Origin: Alviniconcha marisindica
Taxonomy: Eukaryota > Mollusca > Gastropoda > Provannidae
Length of the DNA: 64,000 nucleotides
Direction of reading: 5' to 3'
Assembly: GCA_018857735.1 (NCBI GenBank)
Contig: JABMCL010002447.1
Span: forward strand, 47,321-111,320
Positions 32,309 to 44,737 of the stretch are shown here, in pieces. The notes beneath the pieces were generated by a model that worked only from the letters and a program-made list of their open reading frames with translations, was not told where the DNA came from and ran no database searches. Each line of letters opens with the position of its first letter. Position 1 is the stretch's first letter. The position numbers and the translations under genes are program-made.

Positions 32309-34599
32309 GTAAGTTGATACTTCAGTATCATTTTAGTCTTTAGTCACAACACTTAATTTTTTAAACATTTTTCTGTTATTAAGGGTCATGCTGCCTTTCA
32401 GAGATTTGCGTCATTGGGACAAAAAATGCATACAGCATAACCTAGAAGTAGTGCACAAACAAAGCCAAAATGATGGAGCCCACAATCCATAAAATGAGCA
32501 GATGAAAATAGTAAAAGAAATCTGTGCACAAAAAAAGTGGAAATGTCTAGTAAATCTGCCATTCACAAAGAGTAAATAGGTCAGAACATCGCACACTGCA
32601 TCATTTCTGAGGACGAATTGCAGCAGACAATGTCAGCAAACCCAGTTCTCATCTACTGCAGGATTTGGTAGCAAAATAAGTTGAAATAGAGGCTGCCACC
32701 ATTTTCTCTCATTCATATTTGGTGTCACTACATGTTTTGTTTTCAGCTTTGTAGTCTTCTACATTTGAGTAAATTCTGATACATGCTGACAGTTAGACTA
32801 GGTGTATTGGGTCATTCCAAATTCCATGTCTGAGATCATGGGATCAAGGAGACAGTTGGAAATTCCTGGGACATTTTAAACACTGTTGTGGGCCACAAAT
32901 AGAATCACTCAAACGGGGTTATATCTAGGGATTAAAGCCAACATTTACAACAAAAGTGACTTTGATTACAGTCTGTAAATAGGTGAGTCCTCAGTACACA
33001 GTCAGTTGTTTTGCCAACATCTGCACTTGGGACGTGTGCACGGTTACTCAGAAACTAGATCTAGTTAAAATGTCAGAAAGGAGCATACACATACTGAAGG
33101 ATACAAATGTGATAAAACTCACTTTCTATTGTAAAATTTGGGTTTATTCACTTCGTATGACCCTGTTTAGATGATTCTGATGATATTTGGCGTACAGAAT
33201 GTCCCAGGAATTTCTGCCTCCTTGGATATTACCGGGATCATGTCCTCTGTCAACTGACCAGAAATTATCACTGATCATTTTGGTGAGATAATTATATGCA
33301 ATTTCTGGCCAGATTGATACAGAGACTAATCTTTCTACATCTAGATATGGGTTCATTAGGATTCGGTTCAAATGAATCATTATTGTTCTTCGGAAAAGTA
33401 TGCAAATTTTATTCACAGAAAAGGTGCTACCAACTATAATGGATCAGATTTTATGGGGGAAAAAGTGCTGCTTTACAGACCAAAAATTATGGTAGCTTAC
33501 ATGTTTATTTTATCATCCAGATTCCACCCTTCCTTGACTGGACTTGCAGTGCATGCCTTGGAGGAGTGTATAGCCATGGTTGAGATGAAACAGAGTTTGC
33601 AAGTAGATCTAGTGTTGAGTGACATAGTAACCACCAATGAGCCAAGACTTGTTCAAGAAGTGTGCAGTCATTTTGTGTACAGTAACGCAGCAGTGTGGCT
33701 AAAATGTGTACAGCACCCAAAAAACGCAATATTTACACACAATTTTGCAATGAGTGTGACCCCTTATACAAAACCAATAAAATCATAGATGCACAATTAA
33801 CACTATGAGCACACTTTCTGCACAGTTCATTTGTTTAGTAAAATGGCTTGCATTTACATCATTCACTGATTAAATGATGAATGCACTGTTGCATTAGTGT
33901 TCCATCTTGCTAGACATTCAGCAAGCCAGCTGTCTGCTCATGAAAAAAAGAAAAAAATGAGTCATGCCATTTCCTGTGTTGTTTCAAGAAAAGGAAAGGT
34001 GTGTTTTCTTTCCCACCCATCCCCACTGCTTAATGTAAACGTTCATTAATCATATAAATTATAATGCACAAAAACATTTTTTAAGACTTTATCTTCAACT
34101 CTTCAGTCAGCTTTTTGTACAGTTTTCAACTCTTTCTGTAGTTTTGTCTTGATCCCTACATTATCTGCACAGTTTTAAGGGTTGTGCCTTCTTCTTCAGC
34201 CCTGCATACTACATCCTTACATTGTGTTTCATAATTGTACTCAGCTCAGTTCTCTTAGTCTTAAGTGTTAGTGGACCCAGAGAAAGATGAAACACACACT
34301 GATTGGCTTGAGATGTGGGCGTCTGGCATAGGGCAAACTCTGTCTGTAGCTGAATCTGTCAGTATTAATGAGGATGCCCAACTGAGCTTGCAGTTCTGAA
34401 GGTCATTATCTCTCCTCACTGCCTGGATTGACAACAATAGTTTTTAAAAAAATGATTTTTTTAAATTTATTTTTTATGTGCTAGTTCTCCAAATTGGAGC
34501 ACGTAGAAGTTAGAACAAAACACAGTCAAAACAAATTTCCATGAGCATGCACACACATGTATACAGAGAGAGTTCAAAGATGATTTAAAAGACGTAAGT
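32309..34599. other. MFF intron 3, proximal part
   Basis: No further exon recognised. A minus-strand open frame at 33144-33416 and a plus-strand one at 33372-33788 have no clear similarity and no convincing splice context. Confidence 0.4.
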
Positions 34600-35490
34600 G
34601 TGTTTGATGATCTGATTTGGCAATGGAGACAGACGGTGCAGCATAAGAAAAAGATCCCTGACCAAGTGAGTGTGTGCACACAGAGGGAAGACAGAAAATG
34701 AAGTATGAGATGAAGAGCATGGCTGGTGGGTTTTGTAAACTGTCAGGAGTTCAGGCAAGTAGACAGGAGCAGTCAAGCTAAGGCAGTTGTAGCAGATAAA
34801 AGTGAGTTTGTACTGTACTTGTGTACTAGTGGAGAGAAACAAGATGAGGAAAGATATGGGCAGTTTTAGGAACACCGAGAACAATGGCGAGCAATGTTGT
34901 TTTGAACATTTAGTAGTTTGTTTTAGAGACAGCCAGACAGGAGAGAATTGCAGTAGTCAAGGCTTGAAAGAACAAAGGCAGAAATTTGTGTGGCATCTAT
35001 GGACAGAAGATGGCAGATGGAACTAATTTGGCAGAGTTGAAAATTGACTAAGCATACCAAATTTGAGATGCAAGTTTTCATGGTCAAGTGATAATGGGTA
35101 GCACCAAAGTTCTTGAGAGTCAGACAAGGGAACAGATGCACTACCTACAGAGTTCGGGAAGGAGAAAGAGAGAGAGACCTTGACTCTGCTAGAGGATACA
35201 ATCATTGCTTTTAACCAGGTTTTGACATCATCAATACATTTGGGCATGGAGAGGAGGAGTTTTTGGATTTGATGAAGGGCCGTGGATTTCTGGAGTTGAG
35301 AGTTATCAGTGTAAGAGTTGTGAAGGACAGAGTGATTTTTAATATCAGTAGAAAGAGAAGCTGTGTAAATAACAGAGTAGTAACATGTCCAAGGACTGAT
35401 CCTTGTGGAACACCAAGTAGATGGGAGCTGGCTCAGAGGTGTAGCAATGTGGTGAAAGGATTGGGGGTGACAGTCAGGTGACTGGGAGCC
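34600..35490 (-). pseudogene. LINE reverse-transcriptase fragment, antisense to MFF
   Basis: On the minus strand, in several frames: HLLGVPQGSVLG near 35390-35420, the position of a typical RT motif; then FQLCQISSICHLLSIDATQI and FVLSSLDYCNSLLSGC near 34925-35000, which are the thumb and post-RT motifs. PVYLPELLTVYKTHQ follows at about 34750. The YxDD segment is not readable. It is truncated and frameshifted, of the same broad type as the fragment at 7950-8625. Confidence 0.8.
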
Positions 35491-35986
35491 TGGGTAGTGA
35501 CCAGGCTCCCAGTGTCACATTCTGCATCACATTGCCCAACACAGTTTGAGTTGGGTGTGTGTGTGTGTGGCCTCAACACAGCAGTCATCAGGATGACACC
35601 AGTTGGTGTCATGCACACAGGTATTTCACAATCTTCAACTGATGGCCATCTATGGTGCGCTGTTTGACTTGTTTCTTCGTCATCAGTACAGAAGTCGCAT
35701 TCGTTTCCTGGACGGAAAAATCCAGGATGCAGACAAGTATTTCTTCTGGTCACTGCTGGCTTACATGTAGCTTTCTTTTCTCGTACTCAGTACAGATGTT
35801 TGTCACTGTGCCAGGCCATGCAGAGATTGTGCTGTGTGGTGATGTCATCAGGTGATTCTGCAGAAAAAGGTTATTCAATAGGGGCTTCATGTAGGTAGTC
35901 ATCTGGTCCACAGAGTTTCAGACGGCAAACTAGATGGTACTGAAGAGAAGGCTGCATGTTCCACTCATCTTTTATCTTCTTTTCAG
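35491..35986. other. MFF intron 3, distal part
   Basis: No gene recognised. It ends in the strong acceptor TTTATCTTCTTTTCAG. Confidence 0.4.
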
Positions 35987-36028
35987 TATTGCAGATTTTG
36001 GAGAGTTGACTCTTCTTCAGGCCAGCAG
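35987..36028 (+). CDS. MFF: MFF, exon 4 (42-base small exon)
   Basis: Begins after TCTTCTTTTCAG and ends AGCAG|GTTGTG. Its single leading base completes the codon left open by exon 3, and its last two bases (AG) are completed by the first base of exon 5 to AGA. It adds 14 residues, including IADFGELTLLQAS. Vertebrate MFF is known for alternatively spliced small internal exons in this region. Skipping it would leave the frame unchanged because 42 is divisible by three. Support is phase consistency and splice sites; the donor is somewhat weak. Confidence 0.7.
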
Positions 36029-36115
36029 GTTGTGTTATTACTGCATGTTATGTATATAAACTAATAGTAAAGTGTATCTGTTGTTTATGAATTCCACTCT
36101 TCTTATGTTTTACAG

Positions 36116-36344
36116 AGCTACTCCTGTCCCTTACACACCTGGGTTATCTCCCAATGAGTCACTGCTGTTAAATGAAGAAGATGAAGCAACATTACTGCGC
36201 ACACATGTGGCCAAACTGACGCGGCGCATCACAGCAATTGAGCAAGACAGCCAGCGCCGAGCCCAGCGGGAAATGGGGCTGTACATTGCCCTCTTTGGAT
36301 ACGCCCTCTGGAAATTTGTCTTCTCCTTCTTCAGAAGTAGATAA
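36116..36344 (+). CDS. MFF: MFF, last exon: coiled coil and membrane anchor
   Basis: Starts after TTATGTTTTACAG and ends at TAA (36342-36344). It encodes NEEDEATLLRTHVAKLTRRI followed by a coiled coil with EQDSQRRAQREMGLYIAL, then a single hydrophobic segment, FGYALWKFVFSFF, and a short basic tail RSR. A C-terminal coiled coil followed by one transmembrane helix and basic end residues is the MFF architecture and explains its anchoring in the outer membrane. Joined to exons 2-4 (and the tentative exon 1) the protein would be about 239 residues, within the family range. The intron before it is only 87 bases. Confidence 0.93.
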
Positions 36345-36780
36345 CTTTCACCCTGCACATGTCATCTGGAGGTTCATATCCACCTTTTGGGGACTAGATT
36401 ACTTGGAATATGTCTTCAGCAAGTGATTTCTCCCTCTGCAGGGGAAGATGATCTTCTATGGAACTTTTTTGATTTCTGCTTTAGAAGTTGCCTCTTCCAC
36501 ATTGATATGATTGAGGCAGTCACAGCAAGTGAAACATTTTGGTATTCATTTGCACTGTTCTTTTGACTAGGAAGTGTGAACAAGCTGTGACACTAACCAT
36601 TGGTCACTGATGTGCATGTCATCAGGTGTGACCATTAGGTTACCAGAAGGGGAAAACATTGATCAACATTACAACTTTGACAATTTTGCAGAGATGACTG
36701 TCTTCTTTGGATGAATTGTATATATATTGTTTTAATATTCTGTAAGTGAATTAAATCAGTTTACAGTATTTGAATGTGAA
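36345..36780 (+). other. probable MFF 3' UTR
   Basis: Non-coding, about 430 bases. An ATTAAA polyadenylation signal variant lies at 36750-36755, followed by a T-rich stretch. No AATAAA occurs closer to the stop. Confidence 0.5.
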
Positions 36781-36984
36781 ATTGTTCCTGCTTATGTTTT
36801 TTTGTTTTGTTTTTAGCAAGAATAGCAATTTGGTCTGATGGGAACCTCAGATACAAGTCAAACTAAAGTTTGCTGTGAGAAAGATGGCAGGAGCAAACTA
36901 TAATCCTGCACCCACCAAGCAGGTTAATACACACAGTGGTTTCAGGTCAGTAGTCTTTGACACAAGACTTCTCTAATAGACTGA

Positions 36985-37160
36985 GCAATTCAGCAAAAGA
37001 AAAATAACATGACTGAGCCGAAGAAACCCTGACAGAGCAAAGAAAACATGACAAAGTAAAAGAAAATAACTCTGAAAGATAATAACAGGACTGAACAAAA
37101 GAAAAATGAGCAAAAGAAAAATAACACTACTGTGTAAAAGAAATAACACAGCTGACTGAA
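36985..37160. repeat. degenerate ~25-30-bp tandem repeat
   Basis: Repeats of AAAAGAAAAATAACA with a GACTGA box, six or so diverged copies. Confidence 0.65.
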
Positions 37161-37258
37161 GAAATATATATCTGTAATTATCATTATTACCATTGTGCAA
37201 GTTAGCAGATACCATATCATGTGATGGGGGTACTCAGCAGAAAGCTTATGATTGCAGC

Positions 37259-37278
37259 GGGGGGGGGGGGGGGGGGGG
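37259..37278. repeat. poly-G run (20 G)
   Basis: Twenty uninterrupted G residues, followed by CG. Similar long G runs occur at 40807-40827 and 202-217. Such runs can form quadruplexes and are also error-prone in assemblies. Confidence 0.95.
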
Positions 37279-40229
37279 CGTTGCTCTCACATGCCATGAC
37301 AAAGATCACTGCAGGTTTTACACCGAGCTCTAAGCTCCACCTCTTTCCTCACAAGCTTTTGATTTGACCTTGTGGTACTGTGTTGACTGGTGGAATAGAG
37401 GGTTCTGTGCCAAGCTCCTCACAAGCTTTCTCTCTGACCACTATGCGGTACTTCATATTGACTGAAGGAATGCACACTGAATCTGATTCAGCATTCAAAT
37501 GACTGGGATTTGATTTCAGCTGATGTATAATCTTGCTTAGTGTTGTCAGTGAACATGCGCCATTATGTCATTTGAAAGTTTTGTTCAGAATCAGCTGGTC
37601 TTCTGCTCCATTGCTCTGCTTTAGCTTGTGAGGAAAACATGGCAGCCAGTCTCCAGGTTTTTTGCATGGAATAGTAATTGTGGTGTTCTGAATGGCTGAA
37701 GTACTGAGGTGATTGGCAGCCCAGTACTCTCTGTTACATTAATGTGCCTTTGTGTTAAAACCTCCTTTCTGCTGAAGGTCTCTAATCCCAAGTTGCCCAT
37801 AAACAAATGATGGCCCTGTTCAAATGCTTGTCTTTGCAGTTCACCAGTGTTTCACCATCATCACATGGCAATGTTGTCAGCAACAGAAGTGTGGTCTTGT
37901 AAGTTTAGCTGATCACTGAACTTTACAAACTTGAGTGTTTTATGTGAGTGCCCATATCAGATTTTGTTACGAGCGTAAAAAACACTTAAGTCAACCTGCA
38001 GTCAACTCCACATGCAGGCACCTGTTTTCCAGTTCCAAACTCTTTTGAACTGAGTACCGCAGCCATTGAGCTTTTTTCTGTCTCCATGATTGGTTAGTTG
38101 GTGTTTATATGTTGTCACCCGATTTAGTACTGAGACTACCAGTACAATTACTGAGAGTTTCCTGGTTTCACCACACATGCAATGCCTTCAAGTCAACCAA
38201 GTCTGCACAGCAACAGAATAAAACATGTTCAGTCTGATCCCAAGTCTGGCCCACACAGTGACATCAAGTCAGACCTGTGATGCCACCACCTTTGCCCAGT
38301 CCTACAGCTGGTCACATAAGCATGTTTGACTACTAGCTCGCTCAAAATAGTGACAACACTGAAAAAGACTTGGTCACCGGCTTGTTTTCATAACGAATGT
38401 CCTTTATGTGTAGTTCATTGACATTGCCAAAAACAATATAAGCAACAAATGGAGAGAACAAATATGTTTAAAATTAATGTCCAGATTATGATGTTGCGTA
38501 AAATCATTTCATAATAGGATGTACATCTATTTTCTCAGTTACTGTGATAACTGATACTGTATCAGGGGTATGACTTTTACTGTGATTATGTGAAATTGTG
38601 CTACCATTTATTTGAGTGGATAGCTTGGAGGTCACTTTTATTTTATTTTTTGTGAATTTTTTTGTGTAAACCTAAGACATTCGGAAGTTTCTTGATAATA
38701 GAAGGAAAGAGTCTGTTGTTGAACATCAAGTCAATACACTTTTGATCATCCCTCACAGGGTAATTCAACTAACTACTAAAGGTTCACTGATTTAAAAACA
38801 ACATGTAAAAAGAACAGAGCAAAATCAGAAGCATTTAAATAAAGACATACTGGATAAAAAAAATATTTTGCATAAAAAAATAAAAAATAAAAATACACAA
38901 TTCAAATTATCACAGCAGAAAACATCCCTCTTGCCCACCTACCCCAGATACCCACATACATACACACACCCCCATACTCCTCACCCAGCCTACATACACA
39001 CACAACTACTATCATCAACCACATGCACACACATCATTGGATCCATACACCGCACTCAAACCTATTTAGACAGCTAGCCCAGTAAAACCATACAGAATGA
39101 TTAAAACTAGTTCTGGGGGCTGATCGTGCCTTGTTGAGGAGTGGAACTGCAGTGGAAACAAAAGTTTCCTCTTCTGTTGGTTTTGTGTGCCAGAAATAAT
39201 ACATACATAGTACTGCCCTTATACTAAAAAGTAGAATATGATCTAGTAATGTTGGTTTCATAATTTATTATTGATTGTCCCGAAGTGAGTGAATGTGTGC
39301 GTGCATGTTAGGCCATTTTATGTTTGCTTATTTTTTTTATTTTTTTATTTTTTTTTGGGGGGGGTTAATGAGACAGTGTTGAGGTGTGTGACTATTATTT
39401 GTGTATGCAAGTTTAATATTAGTTGAGTGAATAATTGAATGGGGCACAATCAGGACTGGAAAAACAGGCTTCTGTGCCCAGGGGCCACTTAACTGTTCAG
39501 TAAGGCAAGCCGTGATATGCTCTGTTTCTGCAAACTTTGCACTCTGCACTGTTGGGTACAAACTGCAAGCACTGGTTTATGACATCCTTCCTCCAACCAC
39601 TGCTATAGTCGATTATGCCACAAGTCTTGAAAAACTGTCAGCTAACAAACAGTTTTTTGATGATGCCCAAATGGCAGTAAGTTTCTAACAGACAACTCAA
39701 ATTAGATCAGATGTTTCTTTTATAACTGACTTAGGTTGCTTATGCCAGCACAAGTAAAACCAATCATTTGAATCGAGACAGGACTGTTCTTTTACCTGTG
39801 GCGGATGCGTCTCATGTTTACGTGCATGCTTCGGCGCTGTGTTGTTTCCACAGTCATACTAGTACCCAAACCTTTTGGAGGGCACTGACCATGTCGGTGG
39901 ACAACTGCACCAAGATAAAGAGTGCCCCTTCAGTGATGTAACCAAGTCTGGCAGAGTTTGGAGGAAGGTGCCAGAAAGCAATGCTGGGAATGTGTTGGGT
40001 GCTGTTAATCTGTTAAAAATGGTCCTCCATTAATAGTGTGTGTGTGGTGAGTTATTCATTGTCATTGGTAAGTTCAGTTTTCATCAATTATTTATCAGTC
40101 ATCATAATCCAACATGTACATCACAATTATTTAGTATTCATTCCCTCATGCTACTCGCAGTGTCTTTGGATACATGAGTGATTATCCACAGGAACATTCT
40201 CCTAAATTTTAGAGCAAAATCCAAGCCAC
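37279..40229. other. intergenic sequence between converging MFF and KHK
   Basis: No coding signature. Near 39555-39600 and 39955-39990 there are pieces of the CAAGCACTGGTTTATGACAT / GGAGGAAGGTGCC repeat also seen at 5.8 and 6.2 kb. CA-rich sequence lies near 38950-39060. Confidence 0.45.
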
Positions 40230-40615
40230 TAACAATTAGAGCAAATACTGATGATCAAAGCAAAATCCAAGCCACTGACAATTAGAGCAAAATCCAAGCC
40301 ACTGACAATTAGAGCAAAATCCAAGCCACAGATGGTTAGAGTAAATAATGATGATTCCACAGTCTTACAAGCTACTAATGATTAGAGCAAAATGCAAGCC
40401 ACTGATGATTAGAGCAAAATACAAGCTACTGATGATTAGAGCAAAATACAAGCCACTGATTAGAGCAAAATACAAGCTACTGATGATTAAAGCAAATACT
40501 GATGATTAGAGCAAAATACAAGCTACTGATGATTAGAGCAAATACTGATTATAGCAAAATACAAGCTACTGATGATTAGAGCAAAATACAAGTTACTGAT
40601 GGTTAGAGCATGATG
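40230..40615. repeat. 27-bp minisatellite
   Basis: About 14 copies of a unit GAGCAAAATACAAGCTACTG with ATGATTA; some copies are shortened to half units. Confidence 0.9.
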
Positions 40616-40806
40616 ATTAATGAAATATTTTGATCATAATTTGTTTACAGTTTCATTATCTTTTTATTTTACTAGTGCATTTTGCCAAATGCATTAACTT
40701 TTGTTATCAGCTCATGGTACAGTACCTCTAAAAATGGACCTACTGTTCTAGATGTGCTAGAGAAACTGCATGTAAATTGATTTTTTGTTTTTCTAAGTGT
40801 GTGGTT

Positions 40807-40827
40807 GGGGGGGGGGGGGGGGGGGGG
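40807..40827. repeat. poly-G run (21 G)
   Basis: Twenty-one G residues in a row. Confidence 0.95.
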
Positions 40828-41704
40828 TATTACTCTATCCATATTTGTCCCATTGAAGTGCATCAAAATTATTTTTCTGTAGCCAGTTGCTTTACTCTGA
40901 TGTTCAGGTAAATTTAATACTCGAGTGTTAGAGAATGAAAATGTATATGTACTCATTTGCTGGATTTAAAAAAAAAGAAATATCTTTTGAACTATCTTTT
41001 TCTTTCAACTTTTTCTTCTTAATTACTCATTTAGAAGAATTGGTCAGCAAAATGTTTTTTTGTGGACATAGAAATAATAATAGCAGTCATTTCTTTGAGG
41101 TGGTTCAGCACAGCTGGTTTGCACAAATGAATGCCCTGTGTAATCTTTCACACAAGAAGTCATGAAAGCTCACAGCTGCCACTTCCAGGCTGATTTCTGA
41201 GCAGGCATTGGTTCATGCTGTGTGTAACAATGGAAGTAGAACCTAGAATTGGGAAGCTATACAAATGACACTACTGTTGCGTTTGCAAAAATTACAGGGA
41301 AAGATAATGGAGAATGGAAAAAAAAAGTGTCTGCGTCATTTTTTGGCTGACCATAAGATCTTTAGTTTGTGGGGGAAAGTGCATTTTGGGGGGCAAAAAT
41401 GTATTTTTGGGGTCGTTATTGCTTGATGCCAAGCAAATTCTGACTACAGGCCTTCAAAAATGCCCATTAAAGTTGGCACAGTACTTTACAAATTCACTGT
41501 CACTGCCTTCCATTGTGAAGAAAGTACATACCGGAAGTAAAAGCAGCCAAGGGACTTAATCAATGCTGGGTAAAAGGGAGTTAACAGCCCCACCTGAACC
41601 ACCCAATAGCGCAATATCTCACCAACAAAGGTGAGCGCACCACACTTTACAAGATCAACAATAACGTATGTGCAAAACCTCAGAAATAATATATAATTAT
41701 ATAA
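40828..41704. other. intergenic sequence, nothing recognised
   Basis: No gene or repeat family identified. Confidence 0.4.
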
Positions 41705-41900
41705 TCATAATACAACTTTATTGTCTCTATGTAGAGAAATTTGCTTTCTGGCTCGTCATTTACATAAAAACATTCAATACAGTTAACAATAAAACATCAA
41801 CAACTCAATAAAACACGGAGCTAAAAACCTCTCAAATACAAGGAATACTTAACAATAACAATGTACACACACGCACCCACCCACCTACACACACATTATT
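41705..41900 (-). repeat. dispersed repeat, inverse of 6880-7065
   Basis: Contains TTATTGTCTCTATGTAGAG and CTTTCTGGCTCGTCATTTAC on the plus strand, the reverse complement of the 7-kb copy. A diverged extension runs to about 42000. Confidence 0.7.
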
Positions 41901-42146
41901 ATTCTGGCTCACCAGTAACTTAAAACATTCAATAAATTACAATAAAACAAAATTCCGTAAACAATAAAATGTTAAAATCGAAACACTCAACTGACCACAA
42001 CATATAGATTATAGGCAGCATTTATGAAGTAATATATTAAATCCAGGCACACACACAGGCACACACACACACTCATACTGTGCATTCAAATAATTATGCG
42101 CAAGTTGAACAAGCTGGGCAATTTTTTCTTCTTCTTCATCTGTTTT

Positions 42147-42152
42147 TTTATT
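42147..42152 (-). terminator. candidate polyadenylation signal of KHK
   Basis: AATAAA on the minus strand, about 660 bases beyond the KHK stop. No nearer hexamer was seen. Support is weak. Confidence 0.3.
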
Positions 42153-42154
42153 TA

Positions 42155-42330
42155 TCCATCAACACACTGACATGCACTAGTGCGCACTGACACATGGTAG
42201 TGCACAGACTGACACATGCTAGCGCACACACAGACATGCTAGCGCACATTGACAGGCACTAGTGCACACACTAGCACACATGCTAAGACACACAGACTGA
42301 TGCACCACGGCACACAAACATACTCACATG
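42155..42330. repeat. irregular ~23-bp tandem repeat
   Basis: Variants of CACTGACATGCACTAGTGCG and CACATGCTAGCGCACA repeat seven or eight times with unequal spacing. Confidence 0.8.
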
Positions 42331-42813
42331 TTTGCCCACACACTTCGCACAAATTTTGAAAATATCTTCACGTTTTTGCTGACTGTCACCATTCTTGTAA
42401 GCACATAGCAAAGGAGCAACTGCAATGTCAGTGTTCCCCTAAGAAAATGATGTCAGTAACATCTTTTTGACAGTAACAGTATCTGAATTTTTAAAAAATA
42501 AAAAATATTGCTAACTATTGTTGTACCTTGAAATGAGGTCAACATCATAATCACAAAGAGGAAACGTATCTATTTTGTTGAAGTGAAAAGCTGCAGTCAT
42601 TTGATACAACTGATTAGCTGTACTGCAAAGAGAAGTGCAGGCAACATAATGTATGCAACACTTACATGCTGCACAAAATCGGTACACACATAAACTGGCA
42701 ACAGAACATATTCTACACTCAGTCTTCATATTTTATAAATCAAACACAAAATAATCAATACACGGTGCACTGTATACATAAACACAGTATATTCACTGTT
42801 GCATGAAGGTACT

Positions 42814-43084
42814 TTATGACAAAGAGGCATTCAAATTGGCAAAGTGTTTGATTCCTTCAAAGCCTTCCATGGTACATTTGGCAGCAGCCAGACTGCAAGC
42901 AAAGTCCAGCGCAGAGTTGACGGCCATGTGATGAGCACGTGCATGAAGAAAGCCCGCCACAAAGGTGTCGCCTGCTCCCAATGTGTCCACAACGTCGCCA
43001 GGTGGGTTGGCTGCCGCTGTCAGGACTTCACCATTGCACCAAGCTGCAGCACCCTCTTCAGCCCAGGGGCAAACCACGATGCAG
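42814..43084 (-). CDS. KHK: ketohexokinase, last coding exon
   Basis: Ketohexokinase phosphorylates fructose to fructose 1-phosphate in the cytosol, the first step of fructolysis. This exon encodes CIVVCPWAEEGAAAW, then VVDTLGAGDTFVAGFLHA, and ends AKCTMEGFEGIKHF before a ten-residue tail and TAA at 42814-42816. GAGD is the PfkB-family signature 2, which holds the catalytic Asp base and the anion hole, and CxWAEEGA plus GFxGI are specific to KHK. The acceptor is ATCTGCAG on the minus strand. The first base (C) completes the CA left by the exon at 59162-59300, so the join is in phase across a 16-kb intron. Confidence 0.93.
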
Positions 43085-44732
43085 CTGCAGATGTGACCTG
43101 GTATCAGTGATACTGAAAGTTCTCCAAGCTAGACACTGTGTTAGTTGAACTTACAAGTACAACCAGCTCACTTGTTACTTTCAAATGAATATGTAATCAG
43201 TGTTAACGTGAGCAAAATAAAGTTAGTTCCATACGTTTGAACCTAGATTTTGTGCATGCCCAACCTGCATTGCTGCAATGTTCTTTCAGATCTGCTTCAG
43301 TATTTATTCATTAGTCATTCTGTTGCTTGTGTATCTGGCATTGTTTTTTGTGTGTATATATGCTCTACTGGTCATTCTGTTGTGCATGTATCTGGCAGTG
43401 TTAGAGTGAGTGTGTACATGTATGCTTTTTGTTTGTACTTGTGTTTGCTTTTTTGTTTTCCTCTCCCCCTCTCTCAGACCAATATATTTGGTTCTGCAAA
43501 CTTTCTAGAAAATCATTTTGCAGCATTTGTGTACTTGTGTGTCATGCATGTTGAAGTTTTAGCTCCCTCCCCCCCCCGCCCAAAAAAAATTCTGATCTTT
43601 ACAACATTTGAAACACAGGTCTGCATCAAACTGGAAACAGACTATTCACAGCTGGTTTATAATAATAATGAATATATTTCCATGCCTCACAATGAGTGCA
43701 TGGTGCTTACATTCAAAATAGAAACTGCTCCCCTTCTCTCTCTCTGCCTCTCTCTCTTGCTGCCCCTGGCTACCAGAGAGCAGCAACTAATTTGGAGCTC
43801 CACGATTTTATACCATATTTTGGATTTCTATCAAAGCAAAATATGAATAAAGGGTGCCTTCTGTTTGCTCTTCAGTCTGTGCTTGAAACCCTGATAACAA
43901 AATGCCATCTTATATCATGGGACATCCACGGTAAGGGAAAAACAACAACTCTGATCCTCAGATGGGACAGTGACAAAACAGCGGCCATTGCCAGGCCCGA
44001 CCAGAGCGAATTGGTGAGCTTTGCACGGTATCACAAAAAGTCACCAAGTGAACTGAGACGTGATGCTCACCGCACTATGTCAACAGGACAACAGCAACTG
44101 TTCGCCCAAGGACAGTCAGTCAAAACAAGTAAGGACAACATTTCTTTTACACTATTGCGGACACAAACTTTGCCTTGTTTGAAAGCCCAACTATACAGCC
44201 AAACCCACCCTCTATGATCAACAATGACGTTCAGACGGTAGCAAAAAAATACAGCAAGAATATGTAATAGCTAAAGAACATGATCCTGATAGTGATAAAG
44301 ACCAATGCGACAGTTTCTCAGAGATGACATCCAAGATGTTTAGTGATGTGCATAGTGGAACTGTAAAAGACAAAAAGGTCAGATTAGCCACTTAGGAGAG
44401 GAGCAATGTGGTACCATAGGTTGCTACTTGTCAACTCTGATAGCACATGCCGAAGCTGCAACCTGAAAACAGAATACAACAGTAAAAATCCCTGGACACT
44501 CTGTGAACCATGAAACGTTTGATTCATGGCAAGTGTGGCAATATCAGTGACAAACTGAAAATGTCGCAGTATCCATGATATTCAAAATGTGTACGTATGG
44601 GTAATTCATCTGGAGTTTCTGATGATCCCAACCCCGCGCTCAATGGACTTAAAGCCTAGGAGTAATAAACCATCTCTCTCTCTCTCTCCTCTCTCTCTCT
44701 CTTTCACACACACACACACACGAAAATCTGGC
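43085..44732. other. start of KHK last intron (3' side)
   Basis: Contains a plus-strand open frame at 43696-44217 that includes KSPSELRRDAHR near 44035-44075, a short motif I associate with repetitive hypothetical proteins of molluscs. It is probably a transposon-derived remnant. CT and CA tracts lie at 44672-44721. Confidence 0.4.
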
Positions 44733-44737
44733 TTAAA

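Noticed and set aside
33372..33788. 138-codon plus-strand frame in MFF intron 3
   Set aside because: Considered as an extra MFF exon, but no resemblance to MFF and no phase-compatible splice pair that extends exon 3.
43250..43846. 198-codon plus-strand frame
   Set aside because: Composition is that of intron sequence with CT-rich stretches; no motif, no splice context; lies antisense in the KHK intron.
44733..44736. TTAA at the left end of the third THAP element as a target duplication
   Set aside because: There is no TTAA at the right end (47460), so a TTAA duplication cannot be claimed for this element.
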